From: Hyphomicrobiales bacterium
GTDB lineage: Bacteria; Pseudomonadota; Alphaproteobacteria; Rhizobiales; Beijerinckiaceae
Direction of reading: 5' to 3'
Assembly (NCBI GenBank): GCA_019075865.1
Contig: JAGXAN010000008.1
Coordinates: 62,001 to 126,000, forward strand
DNA: 64,000 nt
The translations under genes were made by a program, and so were the position numbers. The notes under the pieces were generated by a model. The model worked only from the letters and a program-made list of their open reading frames with translations. It had not been told where the DNA came from and made no database searches. This document shows positions 34,910 to 43,187 of this stretch, piece by piece. The first letter of the stretch is position 1. Each line of letters begins with the position of its first letter.

Positions 34910-35733
34910 ATGAGTCAAATTCGACCTCGCAGCTCATCGCTATTGACGATATTACCATTGGTGAGAGGCTGACACCCATCTCGCAGCCCTATGTGGAGCG
35001 ACTGGTCGCCTCGATTGAGCAGATTGGCCTGCTGCAGCCGATCGTGCTGCGGGAATATGGTTCCGGCTATCTGTTGATCGCCGGGGCGCATCGCATCGCC
35101 GCCTATCGGGCGCTGAGCAGAAACACCATTGAAGCGCGGGTGATTGAGGCAAGTGAAGCCATTGCCGCCATTGCGGAAATTGATGAAAACCTGATCCGGC
35201 GCGGCCTCTCCGCCTTTGATGAGGGCGTATCGTTGCGCGAACGCAAGGCGTTCTATGAAGCGGCATTTCCCGATGCCCGCCACGGCGGTGACCGGCGCAA
35301 GAAAAAGCAAGAGGGCACATTGTTCCCACTTGAAACAAAACGCTTCACGAGTGCCGTGGCCGACAAGGTGGGCTGGAGCGAGCGGACCATCAAAAAGCGC
35401 CTGCAATTGGCCAATAGCCTTGACCCCGAGGCGGTGCACATCGCCCGCGAAACCGGGCTGATCGCCAATGAAAGCCAGATGCTCAAGCTGGCCGGATATA
35501 CCCCAACAGAGCAGGTCAAACTGATGAAAGCCGTGCGCGACAAATCGCGCAGCTCCATCGGTCAGGCCGAGCATGATCTGGGCTGGAAAGTCGCCAAACC
35601 AGCTCAGTCCTACGCCGACAAATTAGCTGCCGCCTTCGGGTCACTGCTGATCACGGCGGAGTTGGTCCAGCTGGAGGCGATGAAGCGCCAGCTCGACGCG
35701 GCCATCATTCAGAAAAAGAGGGGCAATTCATGA
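34906..35733 (+). CDS. ParB-like nuclease-domain / DNA-binding protein
   Basis: 275 residues. The N-terminal ParB/sulfiredoxin-like domain is seen in ISQPYVERLVASIEQIGLLQPIVLREYGSGYLLIAGAHRIAAYRAL, with GAHRIAA corresponding to the CTP/nucleotide-binding G-x-R-R-x-x-A box. Next come AIAEIDENLIRRGLSAFDEG and an HTH region (AVADKVGWSERTIKKRLQLA). It lies between ner and the transposase gene, where several Mu-like phages carry a ParB-type gene. The function could be regulation or DNA organisation; no ParA partner or parS-like repeats were noticed. Confidence 0.85.
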   Translation: MNESNSTSQLIAIDDITIGERLTPISQPYVERLVASIEQIGLLQPIVLREYGSGYLLIAGAHRIAAYRALSRNTIEARVIEASEAIAAIAEIDENLIRRGLSAFDEGVSLRERKAFYEAAFPDARHGGDRRKKKQEGTLFPLETKRFTSAVADKVGWSERTIKKRLQLANSLDPEAVHIARETGLIANESQMLKLAGYTPTEQVKLMKAVRDKSRSSIGQAEHDLGWKVAKPAQSYADKLAAAFGSLLITAELVQLEAMKRQLDAAIIQKKRGNS

Positions 35734-35849
35734 GTTTCATCCCGCCAGAACCAGCGCGGCCCGATTGGATCGACGCCATCACCTTCGGCTGTCTCGTCGT
35801 CATGTTGATGATCGAAGCCAGCATTGTCGCTCTGTTTTGCTGGTTTTGA
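35730..35849 (+). CDS. Small single-span membrane protein
   Basis: 39 residues encoded from an ATG overlapping the ParB-like stop: MSFIPPEPARPDWIDAITFG then a hydrophobic helix to the end (LVVMLMIEASIVALFCWF). Its next neighbour begins 1 bp after its stop. Short and without homologue that I know, but the coupling and membrane helix suggest it is real. Confidence 0.4.
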   Translation: MSFIPPEPARPDWIDAITFGCLVVMLMIEASIVALFCWF

Positions 35850-35850
35850 C

Positions 35851-36081
35851 ATGAAGAGACAGCGGTTGAACGTCATCCTGATGGTCGAGTATCCGCGCGC
35901 CTGGCGTGTGCGGCAGCCGGGCACCTATACAATGCTCAATATCCCGAAAGTGGCCGGCGTCACGCTGACCCTATTGCCCAATTTGAGCATGCACGTTCTG
36001 GCCTTCCCGCCAGATTGTTACTGGAATTTGGGCCTGCAAGGTGCCTGGGATTTGTGTCTGCAGGCCGGGGGTGACCAATGA
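35851..36081 (+). CDS. Phage early protein, unknown
   Basis: 76 residues from the ATG at 35851: MKRQRLNVILMVEYPRAWRV, with alternating hydrophobic strands (AGVTLTLLPNLSMHVLAFPP) suggesting a small beta-rich fold. The gene overlaps the next by 4 bp. No family recognised. Confidence 0.45.
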   Translation: MKRQRLNVILMVEYPRAWRVRQPGTYTMLNIPKVAGVTLTLLPNLSMHVLAFPPDCYWNLGLQGAWDLCLQAGGDQ

Positions 36082-36362
36082 CCAAGCCCCTGCATATCCT
36101 GCGCTGGACCGATCACACCATGGTGGATGGCAAGATTGAGATTGCCGGCGAAATTGCCGCCATTGATCCGGTCTATCTCACCATCGCCCGCGACCAGCCT
36201 GGCTTCCTTGGCCGCCGTCAATTGATGTGGGTGCTGCTGCGAGCCGCCATTGAAGAGGTCTCGCAGGCTGGCAGCATCGCTGTTATTCGGCTGCCCGTCG
36301 CCCTTTTTGCCTTTGCTTGCCAAACCGATCTGGCTGGCGCGGAACCGGCAGGGCGCGCATGA
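36078..36362 (+). CDS. Phage early protein, unknown
   Basis: 94 residues (MTKPLHILRWTDHTMVDGKI to DLAGAEPAGRA). It has a hydrophobic central part (LGRRQLMWVLLRAAIEEVSQ) but no motif that I can name. Start and stop are coupled by 4-bp overlaps to the previous gene and to the transposase gene, so it is expected to be expressed with them. Confidence 0.45.
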   Translation: MTKPLHILRWTDHTMVDGKIEIAGEIAAIDPVYLTIARDQPGFLGRRQLMWVLLRAAIEEVSQAGSIAVIRLPVALFAFACQTDLAGAEPAGRA

Positions 36363-38605
36363 GAAAAACACCTCAACCAACGTCTTGGTATAGCGCCGCC
36401 GAGCTCGCCGGCCTGCATCTGCCCGGCCTGCCAACCACGGCGCGGCGCATGGCCGATTTCATCGCCCGTGAGGGCTGGGACGCCGACAGCGCCCGTGCCC
36501 GGCCCCGTCTTGGGCGGGGCGGTGGCATGGAATACCGCCTCGACCTCATCCCCACCGGGCCGCAATTGCTGCTGGCCGCGCGGGCAACAGGTGAAGCCCC
36601 GTTGCCAATGATCGCGGCCGCCGCCGCCGAACCGGGCGCAGAGGCTCTAAATGCTGCGGCCGCCAGTGCTCGCGACGCGCGACTGGCAATCGTCCATGCC
36701 GCCAATGCCTATGTCGCTGGCTACCCACGCGGCGCATTGGCCAATGATACGGCCGCCCTGGCATTGTTTGTCGCGCTCTATAATGCCCGCTCCATAAAAA
36801 TGCCCGCCAGCGCCTTGACCGAGGTGCCAAACCTGTCCTTGCGCAGCCTGCAGCGCTGGATTGCAGCCACAAGGTCCGCCAATACCAGCGCACTGGCGGT
36901 GGATCGTGGCGCGGCGCGGCGCGGACGCGGCACCCTCGACAGTGCCAATGACGGGGCGGTTAAGCTGCACATTCTGGCCTTGACGGCACGCCAGCCGCAT
37001 CTCTCGGCGCATCATATCATGACCATGGTGCGCGACCAGTTTGGCGACCGGCTGGAAGTGGAAGGCACGTATCTGCCCGTGCCGCCCTTGCGCACCTTTC
37101 AAAGTGCTTTGAAAGCATGGAAAACCCAGCATCACGTCGCACTTACCGCGATCACCAATCCGGATGCCTACAAATCCAAATTCCGGCTTGCAGGCACGGC
37201 CACGGACCGGTTTTGCACCGCGATCAACGCCCTCTGGATGATCGACGCATCACCGGCAGATGTGCTGTGCCTGGATGGTCGCTCCTCGGTTTATGTCGCC
37301 ATCGACCTGTTTTCGCGCCGTCTGCAAATCTATGTCTCCAAAACCCCGCGCGCCAGCGCCGTGGCGCTGCTGATCCGGCGCGCCATTGCTGAATGGGGCA
37401 TGCCCGATGCCATCAAGACCGATAATGGCTCGGATTTCGTCGCCCGCGACATCGTCCGCCTGTTTGCCGCGCTGAACATCGAAACCATCACCTGCCGCGC
37501 CTTCCACCCGGAGGAAAAGGCCCATGTCGAGCGCGCCATCGGGACTTTCCAGCGCGATTTATGCCCGACACTGCCTGGCTTCATTGGGCACTCGGTCAAG
37601 GATCGCAAGGTGATCGAAGAGCGCAAGGCCTTTGCCGCTCGGCTCGGTCTGCCGGATGACCGCACTTTCTGCGTCGAACTCACCGCCAGTGAGTTACAGG
37701 CATATTGCGATCGCTGGGCCAATGAGCGCTACCAGCACCGCCCACATGCCGGCCTCGACGGGGCCACACCCTTTGCCATTGCCCAGCGCCACGCCGCGCA
37801 GGTGCGCGCCATGCCCGAATTGCGCGCCCTCGACATGCTTCTGACCCCGGTGGCGTCCGGCAATGGCCTGCGCATCATGGGCAAACAGGGCGTGCGCATC
37901 GAGGGCGATTATTATCTCTGCCCGCATGTGCTGCCAGGCACTGAAACCTTGGTACGAATGGACCCCAATGATATGGGCCGTGCCCTGCTTTTCACGCCCG
38001 ACGGCGCGCAATATCTGGGCGAGGCCGTCTGCCCGACTTTGGCCGGCGTTGATCCGGTGGCGGCGGTGCAGGCGGCCAAACAGGCGCAGGCCGAGATCCT
38101 GTTTGAGGGAACCCGGCATATCCGGGCGCAGATGCGGCGGATCAAGCCGCGTGACATGGTGGACGCCATGCTGCGCCAGTCGGCCCGCGACAATGGCACA
38201 TTGGTGCCGTTTCCAGCCCCATTGGCCGCCTATGAAACCCCGCAATTGCAAGCTGCGAGCCAAGCGGCAAGCCACGTTGCCAGCAATACCGCCAGCCAGG
38301 CTACCACCCCCACCAGTTTTTTGACGTTTGACGGATCATCCACCCCGGCCAGTGCCGCTGACATCGCCGCCCTTGCAGCGCAGGTTGAGGCAGATGCCAT
38401 GGCCGCCGCCTCCAATGTCATTGCCCTGCCAGAGCGCCCGATCGAGCGCTACCGCCGCGCCTTCGCCCTCGAGGAGGCTATGTCACGCGGCGAACCCGTG
38501 GATCCCGAGGCTGCCCTGTGGCTCGGGCGCTATCAGACCAGTGCCGAGTATCTCACGCATTCACAGATGTTCGCCTCATTCGGGCGGGATTGGCTGTTTG
38601 CATGA
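36359..38605 (+). CDS. MuA-type transposase (DDE integrase)
   Basis: 748 residues from the ATG at 36359. The N-terminus has a MuA HTH domain (SWYSAAELAGLHLPGLPTTARRMADFIAREGW), then binding domains. The catalytic core shows WMIDAS with D296, TDNGSDF with D355 and HVERAIGTFQRD with E391, the DDE triad spacing of MuA. The beta-barrel follows (GVRIEGDYYLCP...GTETLVRMDPNDMGRALLF). The C-terminal ~130 residues are Ala/Ser-rich and end in a helical region that in MuA binds MuB and ClpX. It catalyses strand transfer for integration and replicative transposition. Confidence 0.95.
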   Translation: MRKTPQPTSWYSAAELAGLHLPGLPTTARRMADFIAREGWDADSARARPRLGRGGGMEYRLDLIPTGPQLLLAARATGEAPLPMIAAAAAEPGAEALNAAAASARDARLAIVHAANAYVAGYPRGALANDTAALALFVALYNARSIKMPASALTEVPNLSLRSLQRWIAATRSANTSALAVDRGAARRGRGTLDSANDGAVKLHILALTARQPHLSAHHIMTMVRDQFGDRLEVEGTYLPVPPLRTFQSALKAWKTQHHVALTAITNPDAYKSKFRLAGTATDRFCTAINALWMIDASPADVLCLDGRSSVYVAIDLFSRRLQIYVSKTPRASAVALLIRRAIAEWGMPDAIKTDNGSDFVARDIVRLFAALNIETITCRAFHPEEKAHVERAIGTFQRDLCPTLPGFIGHSVKDRKVIEERKAFAARLGLPDDRTFCVELTASELQAYCDRWANERYQHRPHAGLDGATPFAIAQRHAAQVRAMPELRALDMLLTPVASGNGLRIMGKQGVRIEGDYYLCPHVLPGTETLVRMDPNDMGRALLFTPDGAQYLGEAVCPTLAGVDPVAAVQAAKQAQAEILFEGTRHIRAQMRRIKPRDMVDAMLRQSARDNGTLVPFPAPLAAYETPQLQAASQAASHVASNTASQATTPTSFLTFDGSSTPASAADIAALAAQVEADAMAAASNVIALPERPIERYRRAFALEEAMSRGEPVDPEAALWLGRYQTSAEYLTHSQMFASFGRDWLFA

Positions 38606-38652
38606 AGCGTTAGGGCCAGCGTACCGGCCAATCATCTGAAACCTCAAACAAA

Positions 38653-38687
38653 AGCCCGGCCCAGATCGCAAATCAGGGGGCCGGGCT
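38653..38687 (+). other. Strong hairpin between transposase and MuB genes
   Basis: AGCCCGGCCC (38653-38662) and GGGCCGGGCT (38678-38687) are perfect 10-bp complementary arms with a 15-base loop. There is no T run; GGAG of the MuB ribosome-binding site follows 3 bases later. It may be an attenuator, RNA-processing stem or a device that shields the MuB start. Confidence 0.5.
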
Positions 38688-38702
38688 CACGGAGTAAACA
38701 TA

Positions 38703-39491
38703 ATGAATATGCCCATGCCAAATGTCAATCGGACGCCAGCGCCGACTGACCCTATGGTTAACATCTCACCCATAGCGCCCACCCGCAATATCGCTGCATT
38801 TTCGGGGCTGGTTACCCGGCTGATCACCCGTCGCCCGGATGTACCCGGCCTTGGCTGCTTCTATGGCCGCGCCGGTCTCGGCAAGAGCAAGGCCGCGACC
38901 TTCGGGGCCAATATGGCCCGCGCCACCTACGTGGAATGTAACCAATTCACCACCGCCAAGAGCCTGCTTTTGCGCATTCTGTCGGAAATGGGCGTGCACA
39001 AGGCCAAAGGCTCGGTGCCGGATCTGCTCGATCTGGCCACCGAACGCATGGCCATGGACCCATCGCGGCTATTGATCATCGATGAGGCGCACTGGATTGC
39101 CCACAAGCGCTTCATCGACATCGCCCGCGCGCTGCATGACCTGTCGCGCGCCCCGATCATCCTGATCGGCGAAGAAATGCTGCCAACCGCGCTCGAAACC
39201 CACGACCGCGTGCACAGCCGCATCCTTGAATGGGTCGAAGCCTCGCCCTGTAATCTCGAGGATATGATGCACCTGATCCGCATTCGTGCGCCGGGCCTCG
39301 TCCTGGCACCGGAGTTGATCAATCTGCTGCTGGACCGCACCCGTGGCAATGCCCGCCGCATCGTCGTCAACCTCGCCGATATTGTCGAGGAAAGCCGCCG
39401 CCTCGGGGTCAACAAGATCGGTCTTGATCAATATGACGCCGCCCGCATCCGCGTCCACAAGGCTCCCACCGTCGTACGGAGGGCTGTCTGA
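38703..39491 (+). CDS. MuB-like AAA+ ATPase (target selection)
   Basis: 262 residues. Walker A is GRAGLGKS at residues 55-62 (CFYGRAGLGKSKAATFGAN), Walker B is RLLIIDEAHWI, sensor-like region PIILIGEEMLP, and NARRIVVNLADIVEESRR in the C-terminal helical part. In Mu, MuB polymerises on DNA, delivers targets to MuA and gives target immunity. Its gene directly follows the transposase, separated by the hairpin, and abuts the next gene (1-bp overlap). Confidence 0.92.
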   Translation: MNMPMPNVNRTPAPTDPMVNISPIAPTRNIAAFSGLVTRLITRRPDVPGLGCFYGRAGLGKSKAATFGANMARATYVECNQFTTAKSLLLRILSEMGVHKAKGSVPDLLDLATERMAMDPSRLLIIDEAHWIAHKRFIDIARALHDLSRAPIILIGEEMLPTALETHDRVHSRILEWVEASPCNLEDMMHLIRIRAPGLVLAPELINLLLDRTRGNARRIVVNLADIVEESRRLGVNKIGLDQYDAARIRVHKAPTVVRRAV

Positions 39492-40102
39492 TGGCTCATA
39501 TCCTGCGCCGGGAAGGCCCCAACGTCATCATCATGCCGGGCCGCGATGAAATCTGGAAGTCAATGATGTACCTGACCAACCTTAGCGGCAGCTTCAGCCG
39601 CGCCGAGGTGGTCGCCAAGGCTATGAATAGCCGCGAATATGTGCACCGCTACCTAAAGGCGCTGATCAAAGCCGGTTATGCCGAGCAGCTGCCGGTGCAG
39701 CCCAAGCGCGGCACGCGGTTCCGGGTGATCCGCACGCAGATCTCGACGCCGCGCGTGCGTGCCGATGGCACCGATTTGGGCGAGCCGATCAATGTCACGC
39801 TGTGGCGCACGATGCGCATGCTCAAAACCTTCACGGCTCCGGAGCTATGCGCCCATGCCAGTCTGCCGGAGCGTCCGGTCAAATTGACCACGGCCGCCGC
39901 CTATCTGTGCCATCTCGAAGCGGCCGGGCTGTTGACCATTTTGGCCCCCGGCCAGCGCCGGGGTGCCAAGGCACATCGCCGATTTGGCCTGATCGGGACC
40001 CCCGGTGGTCAGGCCCCGCGCGTGCTCAAGGCCGATGCGGTCTACGACCCAAACACCGGCAATTTGCTGTCTGTGTCATCGCATGATGCGGAGGCATGCT
40101 GA
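39491..40102 (+). CDS. Phage early DNA-binding protein with winged-helix segments
   Basis: 203 residues. Two possible winged-helix units are seen: SFSRAEVVAKAMNSREYVHRYLKALIKAGYAEQL and MLKTFTAPELCAHASLPERPVKLTTAAAYLCHLEAAGLL, each followed by a basic wing (QPKRGTRFRVI; GQRRGAKAHRRFGLI). A role in early regulation or in replication is likely. Not assigned to a named family. Confidence 0.55.
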   Translation: MAHILRREGPNVIIMPGRDEIWKSMMYLTNLSGSFSRAEVVAKAMNSREYVHRYLKALIKAGYAEQLPVQPKRGTRFRVIRTQISTPRVRADGTDLGEPINVTLWRTMRMLKTFTAPELCAHASLPERPVKLTTAAAYLCHLEAAGLLTILAPGQRRGAKAHRRFGLIGTPGGQAPRVLKADAVYDPNTGNLLSVSSHDAEAC

Positions 40103-40479
40103 TGGCCCCGATGATCGATTACGTCGCCAAATCGCGCGCGGCCTGGGGCATCCTGCCCGCATGGGTGGAAACCCTCGCCGATGCGGTCAATGCCTCCAGC
40201 CAGGTCGACGTATCTGTGCGGCTCGGGCTGTCCAACAGCCTGATCTCGCAGGTGCTGTCCAACAGCTATCGGGGCGACATGGCCGCTGTCTCGCGCCGCG
40301 TTGCCGGTGCCCTGATGGGCGAGCGCGTCACCTGCCCGGTGATGGGCGATATCGGCCGCGATCATTGCGAGCGTGAACAGGGCCGGCCCTTCGCCGCAAC
40401 CTCGGCCTTGCGCACGCATTTGTTCCACGCCTGCCGGTCCGGCTGCCCCAACGCCAAACCAACCCCGTTAAAAGGATGA
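40102..40479 (+). CDS. Phage early HTH protein
   Basis: About 125 residues; either ATG 40096 or 40102 could start it, the latter overlapping the previous stop. VSVRLGLSNSLISQVLSNSYRGDMAAVSRRVAGAL looks like an XRE-type recognition helix pair. The second half has cysteines (TCPVMGDIGRDHCE, HACRSGCPNAK) that could bind a metal. Role unknown; probably transcriptional. Confidence 0.5.
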   Translation: MAPMIDYVAKSRAAWGILPAWVETLADAVNASSQVDVSVRLGLSNSLISQVLSNSYRGDMAAVSRRVAGALMGERVTCPVMGDIGRDHCEREQGRPFAATSALRTHLFHACRSGCPNAKPTPLKG

Positions 40480-40826
40480 GTATCATGTCAAACCACGATG
40501 ATTTGCTGGTCGGTATCAGCCAGCTCGACACATTGAGCCACAAGCTGGCGGTGCTGCACCATGCCCTCGACGCGGTGCGGCGCGGCAGCCACGAATTGAC
40601 CGGGCCGGGCCTGCGCGCTTTTTGCGCGGCGCTGGAAGCCAGCGTGGCCAGAGCCGCCCACCTCGAAGGCCAGCTGGCCGAGGCGCGGGAACTGGCGTAT
40701 CCGGAACCCAAACCCTTTGGCGTGGTGGTATCGCTGTTTGGTGGCCCCATTCCCTCGGCTGCCAAATTGCCGGTGCCTCCGGTCCGCTCGATCTACGGCG
40801 ACCCCACCAGTGATGGAGCTGCGTGA
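40476..40826 (+). CDS. Phage early protein, helical, unknown
   Basis: About 116 residues, starting ATGA-coupled to the previous gene. Heptad-like helices (LLVGISQLDTLSHKLAVLHHAL and FCAALEASVARAAHLEGQLAEA) suggest a coiled coil, followed by a Pro-rich tail. No motif recognised. Confidence 0.45.
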   Translation: MSIMSNHDDLLVGISQLDTLSHKLAVLHHALDAVRRGSHELTGPGLRAFCAALEASVARAAHLEGQLAEARELAYPEPKPFGVVVSLFGGPIPSAAKLPVPPVRSIYGDPTSDGAA

Positions 40827-41503
40827 TGGCGCTCCCCTCCCTGCATCGCACCCTGCGGGCCTGTGCGCAGTTTCATGGTCTCGATCCCGCCCGGATCGAG
40901 GCTCTCAGCACCCGGCCCGGAACAGACGCCGATCTCGCGCCCGCCCTGCATCTCTATTGCTGGGCCGCCGACATCATGACCACCCACAACCGCCTCGCGA
41001 TCGGCATTTATGTCGGCATGGATGCTGCCACCGTGGCAAAGTCGATTGCGGCAGTTGAGGCGGAGCGCGGGGCGAGCCCGGACCTGACCGAGCGCCACGA
41101 CGAACTGCTGCTCGAAATCCACGCCGAGGCCGAGGCGCTGGCGCAGATGCGCATAACCGAGGCGCCGGAGGATGATCCATATATCATCGCCGCGCGCCTC
41201 AATGGCCCGGCGCGGGGGGCTTACGGCGTCCCCCTTACTGAATTGCGGGTGCTGGCGCGCAGTTTTGTCGGTATTGCCGCCGAATTGCGGGCCGCCGCCG
41301 CTCAGGTCGAGCGTCTGACGGCTGCTATTGTGGAGCAGCGCAGCCGCGCATCGGCAGCTGCATCCGCGCCCCAGCCCGTCAACCCATCCGCGATCAGTGC
41401 CGCCAAGGCGGCCGTGGCCCGCGCCCTTTACACCCCCGGCGAGCGTCATGCCCGTCAGGCTCTCGCCCGTTTGCAACAGGAGAAGACCCATGTCCAGGCC
41501 TAA
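40826..41503 (+). CDS. Phage early protein with DnaA-like helical region (tentative)
   Basis: 225 residues. LHLYCWAADIMTTHNRLAIGIYVGMDAATVAKSIAAVE has the helix lengths and the spacing of a DnaA C-terminal DNA-binding helix-turn-helix, though the classic DHSTV box is replaced by DAATV. The rest is Ala/Glu-rich helix (AELRAAAAQVERLTAAIVEQ). It may recruit replication proteins; this is a low-confidence reading. The 3' end overlaps the DUF3164-type gene by 14 bp. Confidence 0.4.
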   Translation: MALPSLHRTLRACAQFHGLDPARIEALSTRPGTDADLAPALHLYCWAADIMTTHNRLAIGIYVGMDAATVAKSIAAVEAERGASPDLTERHDELLLEIHAEAEALAQMRITEAPEDDPYIIAARLNGPARGAYGVPLTELRVLARSFVGIAAELRAAAAQVERLTAAIVEQRSRASAAASAPQPVNPSAISAAKAAVARALYTPGERHARQALARLQQEKTHVQA

Positions 41504-42026
41504 GCTTTCAAAGACCCTTCAAACCCCGATCTACGTGCCACAGGATGAATTTACGGCACGCGGTTTCCTGACCCTGATCGGCGAGCATGCCCGCGCTGTC
41601 ACCCGGCTCGAGGCCGACATGAACGATGCCATTGCCAGTGCCAAGGCGCAGGCTACGGCTAAGGCCAAGCCCCACCAGGACGCGATTGCGGTGCTCACCT
41701 CGGGCCTGCGCACCTGGTGCGAGGCCAACCGCGCCCGCCTTACCGATAATCACAAGGTAAAATTCGCCGATCTGGGCACCGGCAAGGTGCTGTGGCGCAC
41801 GCGGCCACCCGCCGTGTCGATCACCGGCAAGGTTGAAGTGCTGCTGGAGCGGCTGCGCGCGCTGCACCTGCCGCAATTTATCCGCACCAGCGAGACCCTG
41901 AATAAGGAGGCCATGCTGGCCGATCCGGAATTGGCGGTCACGGTGCCCGGCATCCGCATCGCCTCGGCCGGCGAGGATTTTGAAGCGGTGCCCTTCCAGA
42001 CCGAACTGGCGGGAGCGGCATCATGA
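41490..42026 (+). CDS. DUF3164 family phage protein
   Basis: 178 residues starting MSRPKLSKTLQTPIYVPQDE. The downstream LRTWCEANRARLTDNHKVKFADLGTGKVLWRTRPP and LRALHLPQFIRTSETLNKEAMLADP match the DUF3164 pattern common in Mu-like phages, where it lies in the early operon. These proteins somewhat resemble Gam-type DNA-end-binding proteins in layout (helical N-terminus, then a F-x-x-G-x-x-x-W-R strand region), so a Gam-like role is possible. Confidence 0.75.
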   Translation: MSRPKLSKTLQTPIYVPQDEFTARGFLTLIGEHARAVTRLEADMNDAIASAKAQATAKAKPHQDAIAVLTSGLRTWCEANRARLTDNHKVKFADLGTGKVLWRTRPPAVSITGKVEVLLERLRALHLPQFIRTSETLNKEAMLADPELAVTVPGIRIASAGEDFEAVPFQTELAGAAS

Positions 42027-42160
42027 AGGCGTTTCTTATGATCCTGATCGGGCTGGCCATGGTCTATGCCTTCATCACCCAGCCGCAAACCGGCTGGCTA
42101 TTCATCGGCCTTGGCGCGGTGATGGGCGTGGTATCCACCCTTGGCGGGAGGCGTAAATGA
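42023..42160 (+). CDS. Small membrane protein in the early operon
   Basis: 45 residues: MKAFLMILIGLAMVYAFITQ, a short loop, then WLFIGLGAVMGVVSTL and a basic end (GGRRK). Two hydrophobic helices. It overlaps the DUF3164-type gene and the gp16-type gene by 4 bp each, so it is almost certainly translated. Function unknown. Confidence 0.5.
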   Translation: MKAFLMILIGLAMVYAFITQPQTGWLFIGLGAVMGVVSTLGGRRK

Positions 42161-42834
42161 CGACGCCTTTCCAGACCAAGGTCATCCACGTCCTGCGCAA
42201 ACAACGCGGGCTGGCCGACGGCGATTACCGCGAGCTGCTGCGGGCGCGATATCAGGTGGTGTCCTCGCGCGATCTCAGCCAGCATCAGGCCGCCGACCTC
42301 ATCGATGCGCTGGGTGGTGGCAACAATGCGCCCTCATCGACCCGGGCGGCTGGCCCCTATGCCCCGGTGCTGCAGGCTCTGTGGCTGGCCGGCTGGAACC
42401 TCGGCGTGGTGCGCGCCAAGGATGACGCGGCGCTGCTCGCCTTCGTCAAGCGCCAGACCGGGCTCGATCATACCCGCTTCCTGACCGAGCCGCTCGCCGC
42501 CAAACGCGCCATTGAGGGCCTCAAGGGCTGGCTGGCGCGCGAGGCCGGCGTGGTCTGGCCGGCAGCGGGCGTTGGGGACACACTGGCCAGCAAAAGTGCG
42601 GTATTGCAGGCCATTGCCGCGCGGCTTGTGGCCACGGGCGGGTTTGTGCCCTTCGCGCCGCATGTCGACCCCACCGGCTGGCCACATGATTTTGAGGCCT
42701 ATGGCTACCGGCGCAATCTGCCGCCAAGCTTTACCACCTATGATGGGCCAGCTTTCGACAAAATGGCCAATTGGCTGGGTGCGCGCCTGCGGGCAACGCT
42801 GGCGGCCAATCGAGACGATGGGGGCCGCAAATGA
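42157..42834 (+). CDS. gemA: GemA/gp16 family regulatory protein (DUF1018)
   Basis: 225 residues. The N-terminal segment KVIHVLRKQRGLADGDYRELLRARYQVVSSRDLSQHQAADLIDAL is the DUF1018 signature found in Mu gp16/GemA, followed by LQALWLAGWNLGVVRAKDDAALLAFVKRQTGLDHTRFL and AIEGLKGWL. In Mu, GemA influences host gene expression and DNA topology in the early phase. The C-terminal extension (about 80 residues, HVDPTGWPHDFEAYGYR) is longer than in Mu. Confidence 0.88.
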   Translation: MTTPFQTKVIHVLRKQRGLADGDYRELLRARYQVVSSRDLSQHQAADLIDALGGGNNAPSSTRAAGPYAPVLQALWLAGWNLGVVRAKDDAALLAFVKRQTGLDHTRFLTEPLAAKRAIEGLKGWLAREAGVVWPAAGVGDTLASKSAVLQAIAARLVATGGFVPFAPHVDPTGWPHDFEAYGYRRNLPPSFTTYDGPAFDKMANWLGARLRATLAANRDDGGRK

Positions 42835-43187
42835 TCGGCTCCCTCGACGATCTCTCACGCGATGAGCTGCTGATACTGGCGCGGCGCGGGGCTCCCAGCC
42901 CCGCATCGATCGCCCATTTGCAGCACGAGCATTTGTTGACCCGCACCCATGCGGCTTATGGGCGCTGGCAGGCGTCCTCGGCAGCCGCATCGGCGGGGGC
43001 CAAGCGGGCGCGTTTGTTGGCAAACCACGATCATTTCGGCCCACGCTTTTCAACGGCGCTCGCCAGCGCCAATGCCCTGCTGGCTATCGCCAAGACCGAT
43101 TGGCTGATCTACCGCCGCGCCAAAGCCAAGAGTGACCAAGCCCTGCGGGCGGCAGTGCGTCTGGGAAGAGAAGAGGGAGAAGTGTGA
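42831..43187 (+). CDS. Small basic phage protein, unknown
   Basis: 118 residues from the ATG at 42831 (4-bp overlap with the gp16-type gene). Starts MIGSLDDLSRDELLILARRG and continues as Arg/Ala-rich helices (AAASAGAKRARLLANHDH). No motif recognised. The stop overlaps the MazG-like start. Confidence 0.45.
   Translation: MIGSLDDLSRDELLILARRGAPSPASIAHLQHEHLLTRTHAAYGRWQASSAAASAGAKRARLLANHDHFGPRFSTALASANALLAIAKTDWLIYRRAKAKSDQALRAAVRLGREEGEV

Noticed and set aside
34906-35733. ParB-like gene as sign of a plasmid-type partition system
   Set aside because: There is no ParA partner or parS-like array, and a ParB-domain gene between ner and the transposase gene is a known arrangement in Mu-like phages.
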